A program made the translations under genes and the position numbers. A stretch of DNA of 64,000 nt, taken from GW2011-AR15 sp964512765. GTDB taxonomy: Archaea; Nanobdellota; Nanobdellia; Woesearchaeales; GW2011-AR15. Within the stretch, counting starts at the first letter, position 1, and each line of letters starts with the position of its first letter. Positions 16,098-24,409 of this stretch are shown here, one piece after another. The notes under the pieces are model-generated. The model was not told the origin of the DNA, made no database searches, and saw only the letters and a list, made by a program, of their open reading frames with translations. The stretch covers positions 84,673 through 148,672 of the forward strand of contig CAZEKF010000001.1 of assembly GCA_964512765.1 (NCBI GenBank), given 5' to 3'.

Positions 16098-17802
16098 TTT
16101 TCAAAACTTCAATCTCACCTTTGCTTAAGAATTTCATTAATTTTTTCAGTTTTCTAAAATCATCTTCAGGAATATAACTATATAGAATATCTCGTTCTTT
16201 TATTTGTCTGCCTACAGTAACATCAGTGATAGAAATTGCTAACTGTTTACCTTTTGTTGCGGACTGAACATTTTCTTTTTCAAGTTGCATGCTTTTAACA
16301 GTACCCAATGCTTTGCCGTCTTTCATTACTCTCGTGCCTGTCTGAATCTTACCTTCTAGAATATCACAGCCAATTATGGCAGGGTTATTTTGCCTGAAAG
16401 TATGATTAAACATAAATTCAAACTTACACGGTCTTACTAATTCATCTAATGCTTTTGCTTCTAACAAAGCTTTTTGTTGCTCTTGCCATTGCTCTAATTC
16501 TTCAATTATTTTATAAATGATGTCTGAAGTAATTATTTTAACTTTCTCACTTCCAACTATGCCTTGTTCTCTCTCTACATTAAACCCTAATATAACAGCT
16601 TGCAACGGATCCTTTTCAAAGTTAGACTCTGCGTCAACAATATCTTTTTTAGTAATAATGCCTATACTTGCTTTTCTGACAGGTATATTTTTTTCTTTTA
16701 ATAAAAAAGTTAATGCTTCTAATGATCCAAGCGTATCTGCTTTTATTATTACTCCAGAACTTTCAGTTTCTATCATTACTTCTTGGACTTCTTTTTGAAT
16801 TTCGTCGATAACTTTGTTTTTAATATCTTTTGTGTAACTTTGCAAAGGCATACCTGCAATAACTTCTTCAACATCTGGGGCGCTAATTTTTACACCTGTT
16901 GCAGCAACAACTTGTTTTTCTCTTTTAAACTTAGTTTTTTTGTCACGCATTTCTTTTAGTGGTAATGGACATAACAATGCCTTAACTCTTGTTTCAATAG
17001 GTTTTTCTAATCCTCCAATTATTAATTTATCATTTGTGTTCAGAATTCCATCGTAAATAATAACATCCAAAGTTTTTCCTAGCCCTGTGGATTCTTTAAC
17101 TTCTAGAACAGTGCCTTTTGCGTTTCCTTTAACATGTAATTTTAAAGATTCTTCAAGATATTTTTGTGCTAATCCAATCAATACCATTAATAGTTCAGGA
17201 ATGCCGTCTCCATTTATTGCTGAAGTAGGTATGATTGCAACTTGTTTAGTGTGATCTTCAATTCTGTCAAATCGTTCAGATTCAAAACCTAATTCTGATA
17301 GTTTAGCTACAATCTCATACAGTTTAGTTTCGATATTTTCCTGGACAAAAGGATCTTGGTTGTTCAGATTTTTTATTAGAAATTTTTCAGTTTGCCTATA
17401 TCCTGGTATAAGATCGATTTTGTTAGCTGCAATCACAAACGGTGTTTTGCTGTTTTTTAGGATTTCAATACTTTCAAATGTCTGTGGTTTTAGGCCTTCA
17501 TTAATATCAATGACCAATATGGCAATATCTGCAATGTTACCACCACGTTTTCTTAATGTTGTAAAAGCTGCGTGACCTGGCGTGTCCAGAAGTAACAATC
17601 CAGGCACAGTAATTTTAATTTGCTTTAGCAATTGTCCACAAATATTTTTTATAGTTTCAATTGGAATAATTGAAGCACCTATTGCTTGGGTAATGCCTCC
17701 AGATTCGCCTAATTGAACAGCACTCCCTCTAATCTTATCAAGTAACTTTGTTTTTCCATGATCCACATGACCAATTAATCCACAAATGACTTTTCTTAGC
17801 AT
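16051..17802 (-). CDS. infB: Archaeal translation initiation factor IF-2/aIF5B
   Basis: This 583-residue GTPase starts MLRKVICGLIGHVDHGKTKLLDKIRGS (G1 P-loop). It has GGITQAIGA (switch I), LDTPGHAAF (G3) and ANKIDLI (G4), then beta-barrel domains and ends near GMMRKENPVWGI. Its length fits archaeal aIF5B rather than bacterial IF2. It promotes initiator tRNA binding and subunit joining. The start lies one base after the stop of the upstream LAGLIDADG gene, so infB is probably transcribed from that gene's promoter. No intein is present. Confidence 0.96.
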   Translation of the reverse strand: MLRKVICGLIGHVDHGKTKLLDKIRGSAVQLGESGGITQAIGASIIPIETIKNICGQLLKQIKITVPGLLLLDTPGHAAFTTLRKRGGNIADIAILVIDINEGLKPQTFESIEILKNSKTPFVIAANKIDLIPGYRQTEKFLIKNLNNQDPFVQENIETKLYEIVAKLSELGFESERFDRIEDHTKQVAIIPTSAINGDGIPELLMVLIGLAQKYLEESLKLHVKGNAKGTVLEVKESTGLGKTLDVIIYDGILNTNDKLIIGGLEKPIETRVKALLCPLPLKEMRDKKTKFKREKQVVAATGVKISAPDVEEVIAGMPLQSYTKDIKNKVIDEIQKEVQEVMIETESSGVIIKADTLGSLEALTFLLKEKNIPVRKASIGIITKKDIVDAESNFEKDPLQAVILGFNVEREQGIVGSEKVKIITSDIIYKIIEELEQWQEQQKALLEAKALDELVRPCKFEFMFNHTFRQNNPAIIGCDILEGKIQTGTRVMKDGKALGTVKSMQLEKENVQSATKGKQLAISITDVTVGRQIKERDILYSYIPEDDFRKLKKLMKFLSKGEIEVLKTIAGMMRKENPVWGI

Positions 17803-17803
17803 C

Positions 17804-18964
17804 TTAAATTAATAATCTCTTATCTTTATTTGATAACCATTTATTAGTTTTTATTTTTAAATTACCTCTTTTATATCTAGGTATGAATTTATAAAAATTT
17901 ATTAATATATCTTTTAATGATTGTTTTGAGAGTGCTCCTCTACACTTTAATAATAATTTAAGTTGGTTTTCATGTCTTTTTAATTCAAAACCAATTTTCG
18001 AGTAGAATGTCATTAAGTCCTTAAGTCTAGTAATTAAGATAGTGTATGTAGCAGTTATTTTTCCAAGAGAACTAACATATACTTTTGAAAAATAAGGTTG
18101 AACAATGATACCAAAACTTTTTAGTATTTGCACTTCGTTTTTAGTCAATTCAGGTACATTTGAATTAAGACTACTTAAGCAATGTTTATCTAAATCCTGT
18201 TTATAATATACTTTTCTCATTTTCTTATGTTTAAGACCAATTTTGACTGAATTATTTCTATTCAATTGTATTCTAGGACTAAGATAATATTTGTTTTTAA
18301 CTTTTGTGACAAAGGCATAAATTGATGCTTCTTCACTTATGTTTGCTTGCCACCATATCTTATGGAATTGTTTATTATTTAAAATGTAATTAGGAATCTT
18401 TAAATCTGCACTGTTTTTATTTCCATAAATCCTATTTTTTATAAAATGCTTTGCAAATATAAGTGGGAAATATAAACATCTTGTTTGGTCTCTCGTATCA
18501 ATTCTTTCTTTTAGCGTAATATTTCCTATTAACTTTTTTGAATTTACTCTTATAATGTCCAATATTTCATGGTCTTTATTTGTATATTCAACAATTCTAT
18601 GTCTTATTCGTCCTTCGTTAATCATTCCAACAAATAATCTTACACCAGCATTACAATTAAAATTCAAAGGCAATTTTGGATCTTTGATTTCATCAATAAA
18701 TTTGATGCCTTTTGTTATTTTAGAAATTGAAAAATTACAGAAATTTCCAATTCTTTGAAATGTTAAAGACTTGATATATTTTTGATTGATAAATTTTTTC
18801 CAGGTTCTTAACTCTATACCTATATTTTTCGAGATAGGAGTATTTAAACTTGATTTTGTTTTTACTTTTGCTATTTTGATTACATATTTGATATAATTTT
18901 TCTTAGCAATAATCTTAGAAAACGGACTATCTGAGATATTTACAATATTTTTTCCATTATTCAT
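17804..18964 (-). CDS. Stand-alone LAGLIDADG-like protein (homing-endonuclease family)
   Basis: This 386-residue, Lys/Ile/Asn-rich protein is fast-evolving. VRLFVGMINEGRI (near residues 108-120) resembles the first LAGLIDADG helix, and EASIYAFVTKVKNKYYLSPRI could open the second half. The catalytic acidic residue is less clear than in the sister gene at 22085. It is a free-standing ORF placed directly before infB with only a one-base gap, not inside an intron or intein. Its promoter shares TCACACAAGAATGTC and TGTCCAGTG repeats with the other LAGLIDADG gene. It may be a homing enzyme or a WhiA-like LAGLIDADG-derived regulator. Confidence 0.6.
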   Translation of the reverse strand: MNNGKNIVNISDSPFSKIIAKKNYIKYVIKIAKVKTKSSLNTPISKNIGIELRTWKKFINQKYIKSLTFQRIGNFCNFSISKITKGIKFIDEIKDPKLPLNFNCNAGVRLFVGMINEGRIRHRIVEYTNKDHEILDIIRVNSKKLIGNITLKERIDTRDQTRCLYFPLIFAKHFIKNRIYGNKNSADLKIPNYILNNKQFHKIWWQANISEEASIYAFVTKVKNKYYLSPRIQLNRNNSVKIGLKHKKMRKVYYKQDLDKHCLSSLNSNVPELTKNEVQILKSFGIIVQPYFSKVYVSSLGKITATYTILITRLKDLMTFYSKIGFELKRHENQLKLLLKCRGALSKQSLKDILINFYKFIPRYKRGNLKIKTNKWLSNKDKRLLI

Positions 18965-19023
18965 TTAAATCACGATTATTATGCTTATTTTGGATTTGTA
19001 AATGAGTAATAAAGAAATAACCA

Positions 19024-19116
19024 TTTAAATACCTCACACAAGAATGTCTAGTGTGTCCAGTGGATGTTTGATAGCAGCTAGCAGAGGACAAATGTAACAT
19101 TTGAAAGTGTCCAGTG
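19024..19116 (-). promoter_or_regulatory. Promoter with TGTCCAGTG repeats upstream of the LAGLIDADG-infB unit
   Basis: Reading for the minus-strand gene, a TATA box (TTTAAAT, 19024-19030) is immediately preceded by the complement of TCACACAAGAATGTC (19034-19048). The 9-mer TGTCTAGTG (19045-19053) abuts TGTCCAGTGG (19054-19063), and a third copy, TGTCCAGTG, lies at 19108-19116. The same arrangement occurs before the second LAGLIDADG gene (23141-23190). The position directly upstream of TATA fits a transcription-factor operator controlling access of the basal factors. Confidence 0.65.
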
Positions 19117-19186
19117 ACAACCAAAATTCAATAACTTTAAATATAATTACTACTTTTGAATAGTTCATAAATTGGAGGAGAGGTAT

Positions 19187-19543
19187 ATGAAGAAATTATT
19201 AACAACAATATCATTGTTTATCTTGGTTATTGCAAGTGTTTCAGCAGGATATGTTGGTCATATTTATCCAGATAGATTAGAGGCAAAGGAAGGCAACATT
19301 TTAGTAACTTTTTTTAACCATGGTAATTCAAAGGTTAAAGATCTTAAAGCAACAGCATACATACCAGATTTAGATGTTTATCATAAGTCAGGAGACTTTA
19401 ATTTGAGGTCAAAAACATCTGGACGAGTATACATAATAGTTGAAATACCACACGACACTGAACCAGATTATTACCCAGTTATTGTTACTCTACGAAACAA
19501 TGATGTTAGAGAAAAAACACATACTTGGTTAGAAGTATATTAA
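19187..19543 (+). CDS. Small secreted protein
   Basis: I start at the ATG giving MKKLLTTISLFILVIASVSAG, a clear signal peptide, supported by GGAGGAG about 7 bases before it. The mature part is roughly 100 residues, all beta-like (GHIYPDRLEAKEGNILVTFFNHGNSKVKDLKATAYIPDLDVYHKSG..., VYIIVEIPHDTEPDYYPVIVTLRN). It resembles a single Ig-like or CARDB-like beta sandwich. A TATA-like CTTTAAATATAA lies about 45 bases upstream. Function is unknown; it is probably exported to the cell surface. Confidence 0.75.
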   Translation: MKKLLTTISLFILVIASVSAGYVGHIYPDRLEAKEGNILVTFFNHGNSKVKDLKATAYIPDLDVYHKSGDFNLRSKTSGRVYIIVEIPHDTEPDYYPVIVTLRNNDVREKTHTWLEVY

Positions 19544-19572
19544 TAAACTAAATCCTTTTTCTTTTTTTATAT

Positions 19573-20625
19573 ATGGTCGTTACTGAAGAATCTATTAACT
19601 TAAACATTGTAAAAGAAAAAAAAATTTCTAAAAAACTCCCAGTATTTTACAATCCAATCATGAAACTTAACAGAGATATTTCTGTTTTGCTACTTAATTC
19701 TATTCCAGACAAAAACATGCAAATAGCACTTCCATTAGCAGGGTCAGGTGTTCGTGGGATAAGGTTTCTTAAAGAACTTAGTAAAAATAAAATTAAATCA
19801 ATTGCATTTAATGATTATAAAACTTTATCAGACATTAAGAAAAACCTTAAATTAAATAATTTAGAAAAAGATAAAAGGATAAAGTTGTATAACGCAGATG
19901 CTAACTTATTCTTGTTACAAAGTAAAGGTTTTGATTATATTGATATTGATCCTTTTGGTACTCCAAATCCTTTTTTAGAAAATTCTATTACGAGGTTGGC
20001 TAGAAAAGGGATTTTGGCAGTAACAGCCACAGACACAGCAGCGTTAGCAGGAAGTTCGGAAAAGGCATGCATAAGAAAATACTGGGCTAAACCTATGAGA
20101 AACGAGTTAATGCATGAAATTGGTATTAGAATATTGATCAGGAAAGTGCAGTTGATAGGTGCTCAGAATGATAAAGCACTAACACCAATATTTAGTTATT
20201 CAAAAGACCATTATTACAGGTTATTTTTCAGGTGCGAGAAAGGAAAACAAAAAGTTGATTCATTGTTAAAAAACCACAAATATTTGTTGTATAATCCAAA
20301 AACAATGAAAAGAGAAGTTTCTGAGCATAACTATAAGAAAAATTATCAATACACAGGACCTTTGTGGGCAGAACAATTATGGGACAAGAAATTAGTTAGC
20401 AAAATGTATAAGAATTGTGATAAAAGTAATAAAAAACTGAGTGATTTGGTTTCAATTATTAAAGAAGAATGTAAAATTGGTACTGTTGGATTCTATGATT
20501 TACATAAAATAGCTAAATTAAAAGGTAAAGAAGTTCCAAAAATTGAAACCATATTGAATAAAAATACAACTAGAACACATTTCCTGGGCTGGGGGGTTAG
20601 GACCCAGCTTCAAAAATTGATTTAG
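19573..20625 (+). CDS. trm1: tRNA (guanine26-N2)-dimethyltransferase
   Basis: This 350-residue SAM methyltransferase has the Trm1 signature: GSGVRGIRFLKEL (SAM loop), KSIAFNDY, DYIDIDPFGTPNPFLENSITRLARKGILAVTATDTAALAG (the DPFG catalytic loop and following helix) and KACIRKYWAKPMRNELMHEIGIR. It forms m2,2G at tRNA position 26. The C-terminal Trm1-specific domain includes YTGPLWAEQLWD. Its 3' end overlaps the convergent metA gene by 29 bases. Confidence 0.95.
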   Translation: MVVTEESINLNIVKEKKISKKLPVFYNPIMKLNRDISVLLLNSIPDKNMQIALPLAGSGVRGIRFLKELSKNKIKSIAFNDYKTLSDIKKNLKLNNLEKDKRIKLYNADANLFLLQSKGFDYIDIDPFGTPNPFLENSITRLARKGILAVTATDTAALAGSSEKACIRKYWAKPMRNELMHEIGIRILIRKVQLIGAQNDKALTPIFSYSKDHYYRLFFRCEKGKQKVDSLLKNHKYLLYNPKTMKREVSEHNYKKNYQYTGPLWAEQLWDKKLVSKMYKNCDKSNKKLSDLVSIIKEECKIGTVGFYDLHKIAKLKGKEVPKIETILNKNTTRTHFLGWGVRTQLQKLI

Positions 20626-21388
20626 TCCAACCACCAAAGAATTCTTGACCATTTAGTTTCCAGTTATTAACAGGAGAGTCAATGTGTAAATTTTCAGGAG
20701 GGCGTACATCTGTCCGTCCTTTATTTTTGTCTCTTATATATTCTTCCACAAGCCTGGTTGTATGATATTCAGGATGACCTAAATTGATTAAAAATTTTTT
20801 ATCACAACTTTCAAAAATATAATAGCCCGCATCCTGTGAATAAGCCAATAGGTTAATTATGCCTTTATTGCTTGTTTGTTCAAGAAGATTATCATTTATT
20901 CCAGCATGTCTACTATGTGGACAATAAAATTCATCATCCAAATCTCTCATAATAATGTGTTTTGAATCAAGTTTGGTTGTTTTATAAATACCGAATAATT
21001 TTTTTTTAAACATAGTCTTTTTTATGTCAAGCAATTTTGCCAAAGCAAGGCCGCCCCAGCAAAGTCCTAAAGTTGAAGCATAATTTTTTCTTGCATAACC
21101 AAGTATTTTTTTTAGCTCTTCCCAATATGTGATTTTTTCAAACGGAATTTCTTCAACAGGAGCAGGTGAAAGTATGAGTCCTTGTAGTTTATCTTTAACA
21201 TCTTCAAAATACTTGTAGCATTTTTTTAAATGCTCTTTATTACTGCTTGAATAACAATGATTCTTTAATCTGATAAATACAAGTGTAACTTTGAGTGAGG
21301 ATTTGTTTAAAGGTACTAGTAAGTTATGTTCATATTCCTCAGCTTTCGGCATTAAATTAATTATGCCAATTTTTATTTCGTTAGTCAT
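20597..21388 (-). CDS. metA: Homoserine O-acyltransferase, MetA family
   Basis: This 263-residue protein has the MetA (class I glutamine-amidotransferase-like) signatures. IGIINLMPKAEEYEHNLL is at the start, TLGLCWGGLALAKLL holds the catalytic Cys, PHSRHAGI follows, and INLGHPEYHTTRLVEEYIRD holds the catalytic His and Glu. It acylates homoserine for methionine synthesis. The acyl donor (acetyl- or succinyl-CoA) cannot be read by eye. The gene it once worked with, metY, survives only as a 5' and a 3' scrap just upstream, overlapping its start by ATGA. The activity may therefore be orphaned. Confidence 0.9.
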   Translation of the reverse strand: MTNEIKIGIINLMPKAEEYEHNLLVPLNKSSLKVTLVFIRLKNHCYSSSNKEHLKKCYKYFEDVKDKLQGLILSPAPVEEIPFEKITYWEELKKILGYARKNYASTLGLCWGGLALAKLLDIKKTMFKKKLFGIYKTTKLDSKHIIMRDLDDEFYCPHSRHAGINDNLLEQTSNKGIINLLAYSQDAGYYIFESCDKKFLINLGHPEYHTTRLVEEYIRDKNKGRTDVRPPENLHIDSPVNNWKLNGQEFFGGWTKSIFEAGS

Positions 21389-21593
21389 TGTGATTTTTTT
21401 AATGCATGATTTATATCTTTAATAATGTCTTTTGAATGTTCAATCCCTATTGACAATCTAATTAATTCAGGTTTTATTCCACCAAATATCAAGTGTTCTT
21501 CAGTTAACTGACTGTGTGTTGTTGGATCTGGCCTTTGGCCAGCGTGTACAAATTTTGTTTGAATATCTAATTTTTTATTTTTTTAGTAGACAT
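21385..21593 (-). pseudogene. metY: metY (O-acetylhomoserine sulfhydrylase) remnant with large internal deletion
   Basis: The minus-strand reading gives MSTKKIK, a one-base frameshift in an A-run, then KLDIQTKFVHAGQRPDPTT fused directly to HSQLTEEHLIFGGIKPELIR and LSIGIEHSKDIIKDINHALKKSQ. HAGQxPDPTT is the N-terminus and HSQLTEE...GIKPELIRLSxGIEHxxDI is the C-terminus of MetY/MetB-type PLP enzymes. About 360 central residues, including the PLP lysine, are missing. The stop overlaps the metA start, so an intact metY-metA operon once existed here. Confidence 0.88.
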
Positions 21594-21756
21594 ATTAATC
21601 ACCTTTAATATTTTTTAAAGAAATTAAGAAAATCACTGAATGCTTCAACACATCATTAACATTTTAGAATTTATTAAACAGTAATTAAGCATTTTTACCT
21701 AGAAATCCCTTAATGATTTATAAAATATTTTGAAAAAATAATTCTAATAAGAATAA

Positions 21757-22035
21757 TTATCCAATAGCTCTTCTAACATCTGTTATTTCAACAGAATTAA
21801 CTCCTTCAATACTATTAACGTCTTCTTCTAAAGGATCAGTTGCACCTTTAGCTTCATCCATAACAAACAATATTTTCACTGCTTTTAGACCAAAAGCAAC
21901 AGGTTCTTGTTCAGTTTTATAATTGTCCATTTCTGTGAAAGACTTAATTTTGTCAAGAGCTTCTGATTCAACTTTTGCTAAGTCAATTTCAGGAGAATCA
22001 GGCATTATTTTCATAGTTACTACAACGTCTGCCAT
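21757..22035 (-). CDS. ef1b: Translation elongation factor aEF1-beta
   Basis: This 92-residue protein is a full-length archaeal EF-1B guanine-exchange domain. It starts MADVVVTMKIMPDSPEIDLAKVE, has VAFGLKAVKILFVMDEAKGATDPLEEDVNSIEGVNSVEITDVRRAIG at the end, and matches the family length of about 90. It reloads aEF1-alpha with GTP. In many archaea a four-CxxC zinc-ribbon gene sits directly upstream. Here that ribbon (23295-23459) is separated from it by a LAGLIDADG gene. Confidence 0.95.
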   Translation of the reverse strand: MADVVVTMKIMPDSPEIDLAKVESEALDKIKSFTEMDNYKTEQEPVAFGLKAVKILFVMDEAKGATDPLEEDVNSIEGVNSVEITDVRRAIG

Positions 22036-22084
22036 TTTGTTAAAGGGATTAAATAGAGTTATTTAAATCTATCTTTTTAAAAAG

Positions 22085-23098
22085 TTATTGGTCTAAATAT
22101 GATTCCAGTTTTTTTCTTTTGTAATCCATCAGTTTAATATGTTTATTAAATAATTTTAAGTTTGGTTTTGAAGTTATTCGGATAATATATTTAGAACATT
22201 TACCATATCTGTTCATATATGTGTTTGTTAAATAAGGACCTTGAACTTTAATACCCAACTTGTTTAGAAGTAGCTTGTCGATTTCCAGAATGCCTGAAGG
22301 AGCAGGAGTACCATTCTTTATTAAGGATGCTTGTTCTAATGTTATCTCCCTTTTTCCAACACATCCATCGTCATTGAAAGCTTTTGCAAGAAACTCAGAA
22401 ATTAATTCTTTGTCATCAATTTTTTCTAGGAAACTGAATGGTTGAAAATGGATTTTTATTTTGTATCCAGGAGTATAACCTATGGAGATCATTATCTCAC
22501 CTACTATGGTTGGCAAAGTTATGCGATAGATACCTTTTTTGTCTTTTTTAATTTCTCTTTTAAATTTCCCAAATAATATTTGAGAGTCACTAAGAAATTC
22601 CGAACATTCAGGTTTTGATTTATTTACATATCTAGGTTGTTTGTTGTCTTTTCCAATGCAACCGTCATGATAAAGATGACTTAAAAATCTCATACCTTCT
22701 TTTGTATTGAAACTTATGGGAAAAACAGGATAATATATTTTTTGTGAATGAGAACCACCACTTTTTATATAATATATGTTTTTTTCTAAATTCAATAATG
22801 TGAAAGTACCACATCCCGCATTTACCAAAAGATTCGATATCTTCTGAAGATTTGATAATGAAAAAGGGACTCTTGTGAATTGATCCCAAAGTTGAGTAAA
22901 ACTAATATTAGAAATCCGAGACAAGTTTGTTATTGTCTCAAAGGTGTTAAGTGCACTTTTAAATATTATTTTTTTAAGTGGAGGTTTGAACTCAACATAA
23001 ATGGATTCCGTATTGTTCAAATTTAAGGAGCTTTTCAAATCTCTTAAATGATATGTTCCCTTTTTTGTTGATCTTTTACTCTTTTTTCCAAATTTCAT
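22085..23098 (-). CDS. Stand-alone two-motif LAGLIDADG protein
   Basis: This 337-residue protein has two good LAGLIDADG helices: RFLSHLYHDGCIG (near residue 146) and SEFLAKAFNDDGCVG (near 235). Both end in the acidic-Gly pattern that supplies the catalytic carboxylates. The first is followed by GKDNKQPRYVNKS, typical of the beta-saddle start. The N-terminal 130 residues look like a helical DNA-binding region (ITNLSRISNISFTQLWDQF). It is not inside an intron and sits between the zinc-ribbon and aEF1-beta genes. The promoter matches that of the LAGLIDADG gene before infB. It could be an endonuclease or a regulator. Confidence 0.75.
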   Translation of the reverse strand: MKFGKKSKRSTKKGTYHLRDLKSSLNLNNTESIYVEFKPPLKKIIFKSALNTFETITNLSRISNISFTQLWDQFTRVPFSLSNLQKISNLLVNAGCGTFTLLNLEKNIYYIKSGGSHSQKIYYPVFPISFNTKEGMRFLSHLYHDGCIGKDNKQPRYVNKSKPECSEFLSDSQILFGKFKREIKKDKKGIYRITLPTIVGEIMISIGYTPGYKIKIHFQPFSFLEKIDDKELISEFLAKAFNDDGCVGKREITLEQASLIKNGTPAPSGILEIDKLLLNKLGIKVQGPYLTNTYMNRYGKCSKYIIRITSKPNLKLFNKHIKLMDYKRKKLESYLDQ

Positions 23099-23138
23099 TT
23101 GAATCTTGATAAAACCCTATTCAATCTATGTAATTGTT

Positions 23139-23190
23139 TTTATTTATATACTTCACACAAGAATGTCCAGTGGGTTTTTTGTCCAGTGGA
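23139..23190 (-). promoter_or_regulatory. Promoter with TGTCCAGTG repeats upstream of the LAGLIDADG-aEF1B unit
   Basis: For the minus-strand gene, the TATA-like TTTATTTATATA (23139-23150) is preceded by TCACACAAGAATGTC (23153-23167), identical over these 15 bases to the element at 19034-19048. TGTCCAGTGG occurs at 23164-23173 and again at 23180-23189. Both copies are on the same face, about 16 bases apart. The match to the other LAGLIDADG promoter is far better than in the surrounding DNA. Confidence 0.65.
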
Positions 23191-23294
23191 GTTATAAAAA
23201 CATAATTTGATAGTTGATTTCAACAAGAACAAAAATCAAATAAATTAGAGAAATAGAGTTATTATCAGACAAAAGTATGGGAATATGTTGTAGT

Positions 23295-23459
23295 TTAATT
23301 CGGGCCGTTAAAATTGCATGTAGGACAGGTATATTTTGCCACTGTTTTTCTACAGGTTAAACATCTAACTATTTGATATTTACCGCATTTCGGGCACATG
23401 AACTTAGCAGTGCCTTTCTGGTTAGTTATTTTTGTTTTACATGATATACATTCTTCCAT
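23295..23459 (-). CDS. Four-CxxC zinc-ribbon RNA-binding-type protein, 54 aa
   Basis: The minus strand encodes MEECISCKTKITNQKGTAKF..., with four CxxC pairs at C4/C7, C22/C25, C33/C36 and C45/C48 and the end CNFNGPN. This pattern and length match the small archaeal zinc-finger family (HVO_2753-like, two zinc sites) usually encoded next to aEF1-beta. The conserved pairing with the elongation factor gene is broken here by the LAGLIDADG gene. It probably binds two Zn and RNA. Confidence 0.85.
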   Translation of the reverse strand: MEECISCKTKITNQKGTAKFMCPKCGKYQIVRCLTCRKTVAKYTCPTCNFNGPN

Positions 23460-23509
23460 TGATCATCACTGAACTCAAGGATTAAATAAGAATTTAAAAA
23501 ACTTGTTAT

Positions 23510-24346
23510 TTATAGAGTGGTATAGTAATTTTGCATTAATAAAGCATCTTCTTCAATGTTCGGACTTTCTGCGATAACACAGCCTTTTATTTTGAATTCT
23601 TTCCAGATTTTTAACAAATCTTGGTAGTTCATGTCAGATTCTTCAAGTATTAAATGATTTCTTTCGCCTTTTTCACCATAATTAATACCCGAGAGGTGAA
23701 TGTGCATGTTATCCAAACCATCTTTACCGAGGTATGATTCAATATCTAGTAATATTTGTCTGAATTCATCTTCAGTGTTGTATTTACTTGTTCTAGCATG
23801 TATGTGCGAGAAATCAAAGACAGGCATTACTTTTTCAAGTTCCTGGCTCATTTTTAATAGTTCAAGGTAACTACCGAACTGTGTTGCCTTACCTGTAGTT
23901 TCTGGCCGTATCCAGACATCAATCCCTTTGTTATCCAAATTTTCTTTAATTTTCTTAATCCCTTCTTTTATATTTTCATATACTTTACTTGGCTCTTGTT
24001 TTAAATAAAAACCTGGGTGAAAACATAATGACCAACCACCACACTCATGTAAGATTTCAGCAGATTTTTCAATCCTGTGCATGCTTGCATATTTTTTTGC
24101 AGGTTCAATTGCATTCAGGTTAATGTAATAAGGAGCATGGCAGGTTAAGAAAATGTTTTCTTTCTCTGCTCTTTTTTTAACTAAAGGTGCTTTTTCTTTA
24201 CTTATGTTAACACTTCTTACAAACTCAAGTTCCATGCAATCCAGGCCAAGTTCTCTTACTCTTGAAATTCCGTTTGGAGTATTTGGAATTGTAGTGGATA
24301 AAGGAATGCCTGCAGTACCAAACAGTAACTTATCAGGAGATTTCAT
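23510..24346 (-). CDS. Endonuclease IV-like AP endonuclease (TIM barrel)
   Basis: This 278-residue TIM barrel starts LLFGTAGIPLST. It has CMELEFVRSVNIS, LTCHAPYYINLNA (metal His), CFHPGFY (metal His), WIRPETTGKATQFGS (metal Glu), PVFDFSHIHART (metal Asp/His), MHIHLSGI (metal His) and GCVIAESP (Glu). These metal ligands in order match endonuclease IV (Nfo). It would cut abasic sites in DNA repair. The possibility of a sugar isomerase of the same fold is small given the complete metal set. Confidence 0.85.
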   Translation of the reverse strand: MKSPDKLLFGTAGIPLSTTIPNTPNGISRVRELGLDCMELEFVRSVNISKEKAPLVKKRAEKENIFLTCHAPYYINLNAIEPAKKYASMHRIEKSAEILHECGGWSLCFHPGFYLKQEPSKVYENIKEGIKKIKENLDNKGIDVWIRPETTGKATQFGSYLELLKMSQELEKVMPVFDFSHIHARTSKYNTEDEFRQILLDIESYLGKDGLDNMHIHLSGINYGEKGERNHLILEESDMNYQDLLKIWKEFKIKGCVIAESPNIEEDALLMQNYYTTL

Positions 24347-24409
24347 CTAAATCAACGTAAAGAACCAATTGTTTTTATATGTTGTCTTAAATAAAAAAGA
24401 ATAAAATAA

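Noticed and set aside
16051..17802. Intein or intron in infB caused by the adjacent LAGLIDADG gene
   Set aside because: All GTPase motifs of infB are contiguous and the LAGLIDADG ORF is a separate upstream gene.
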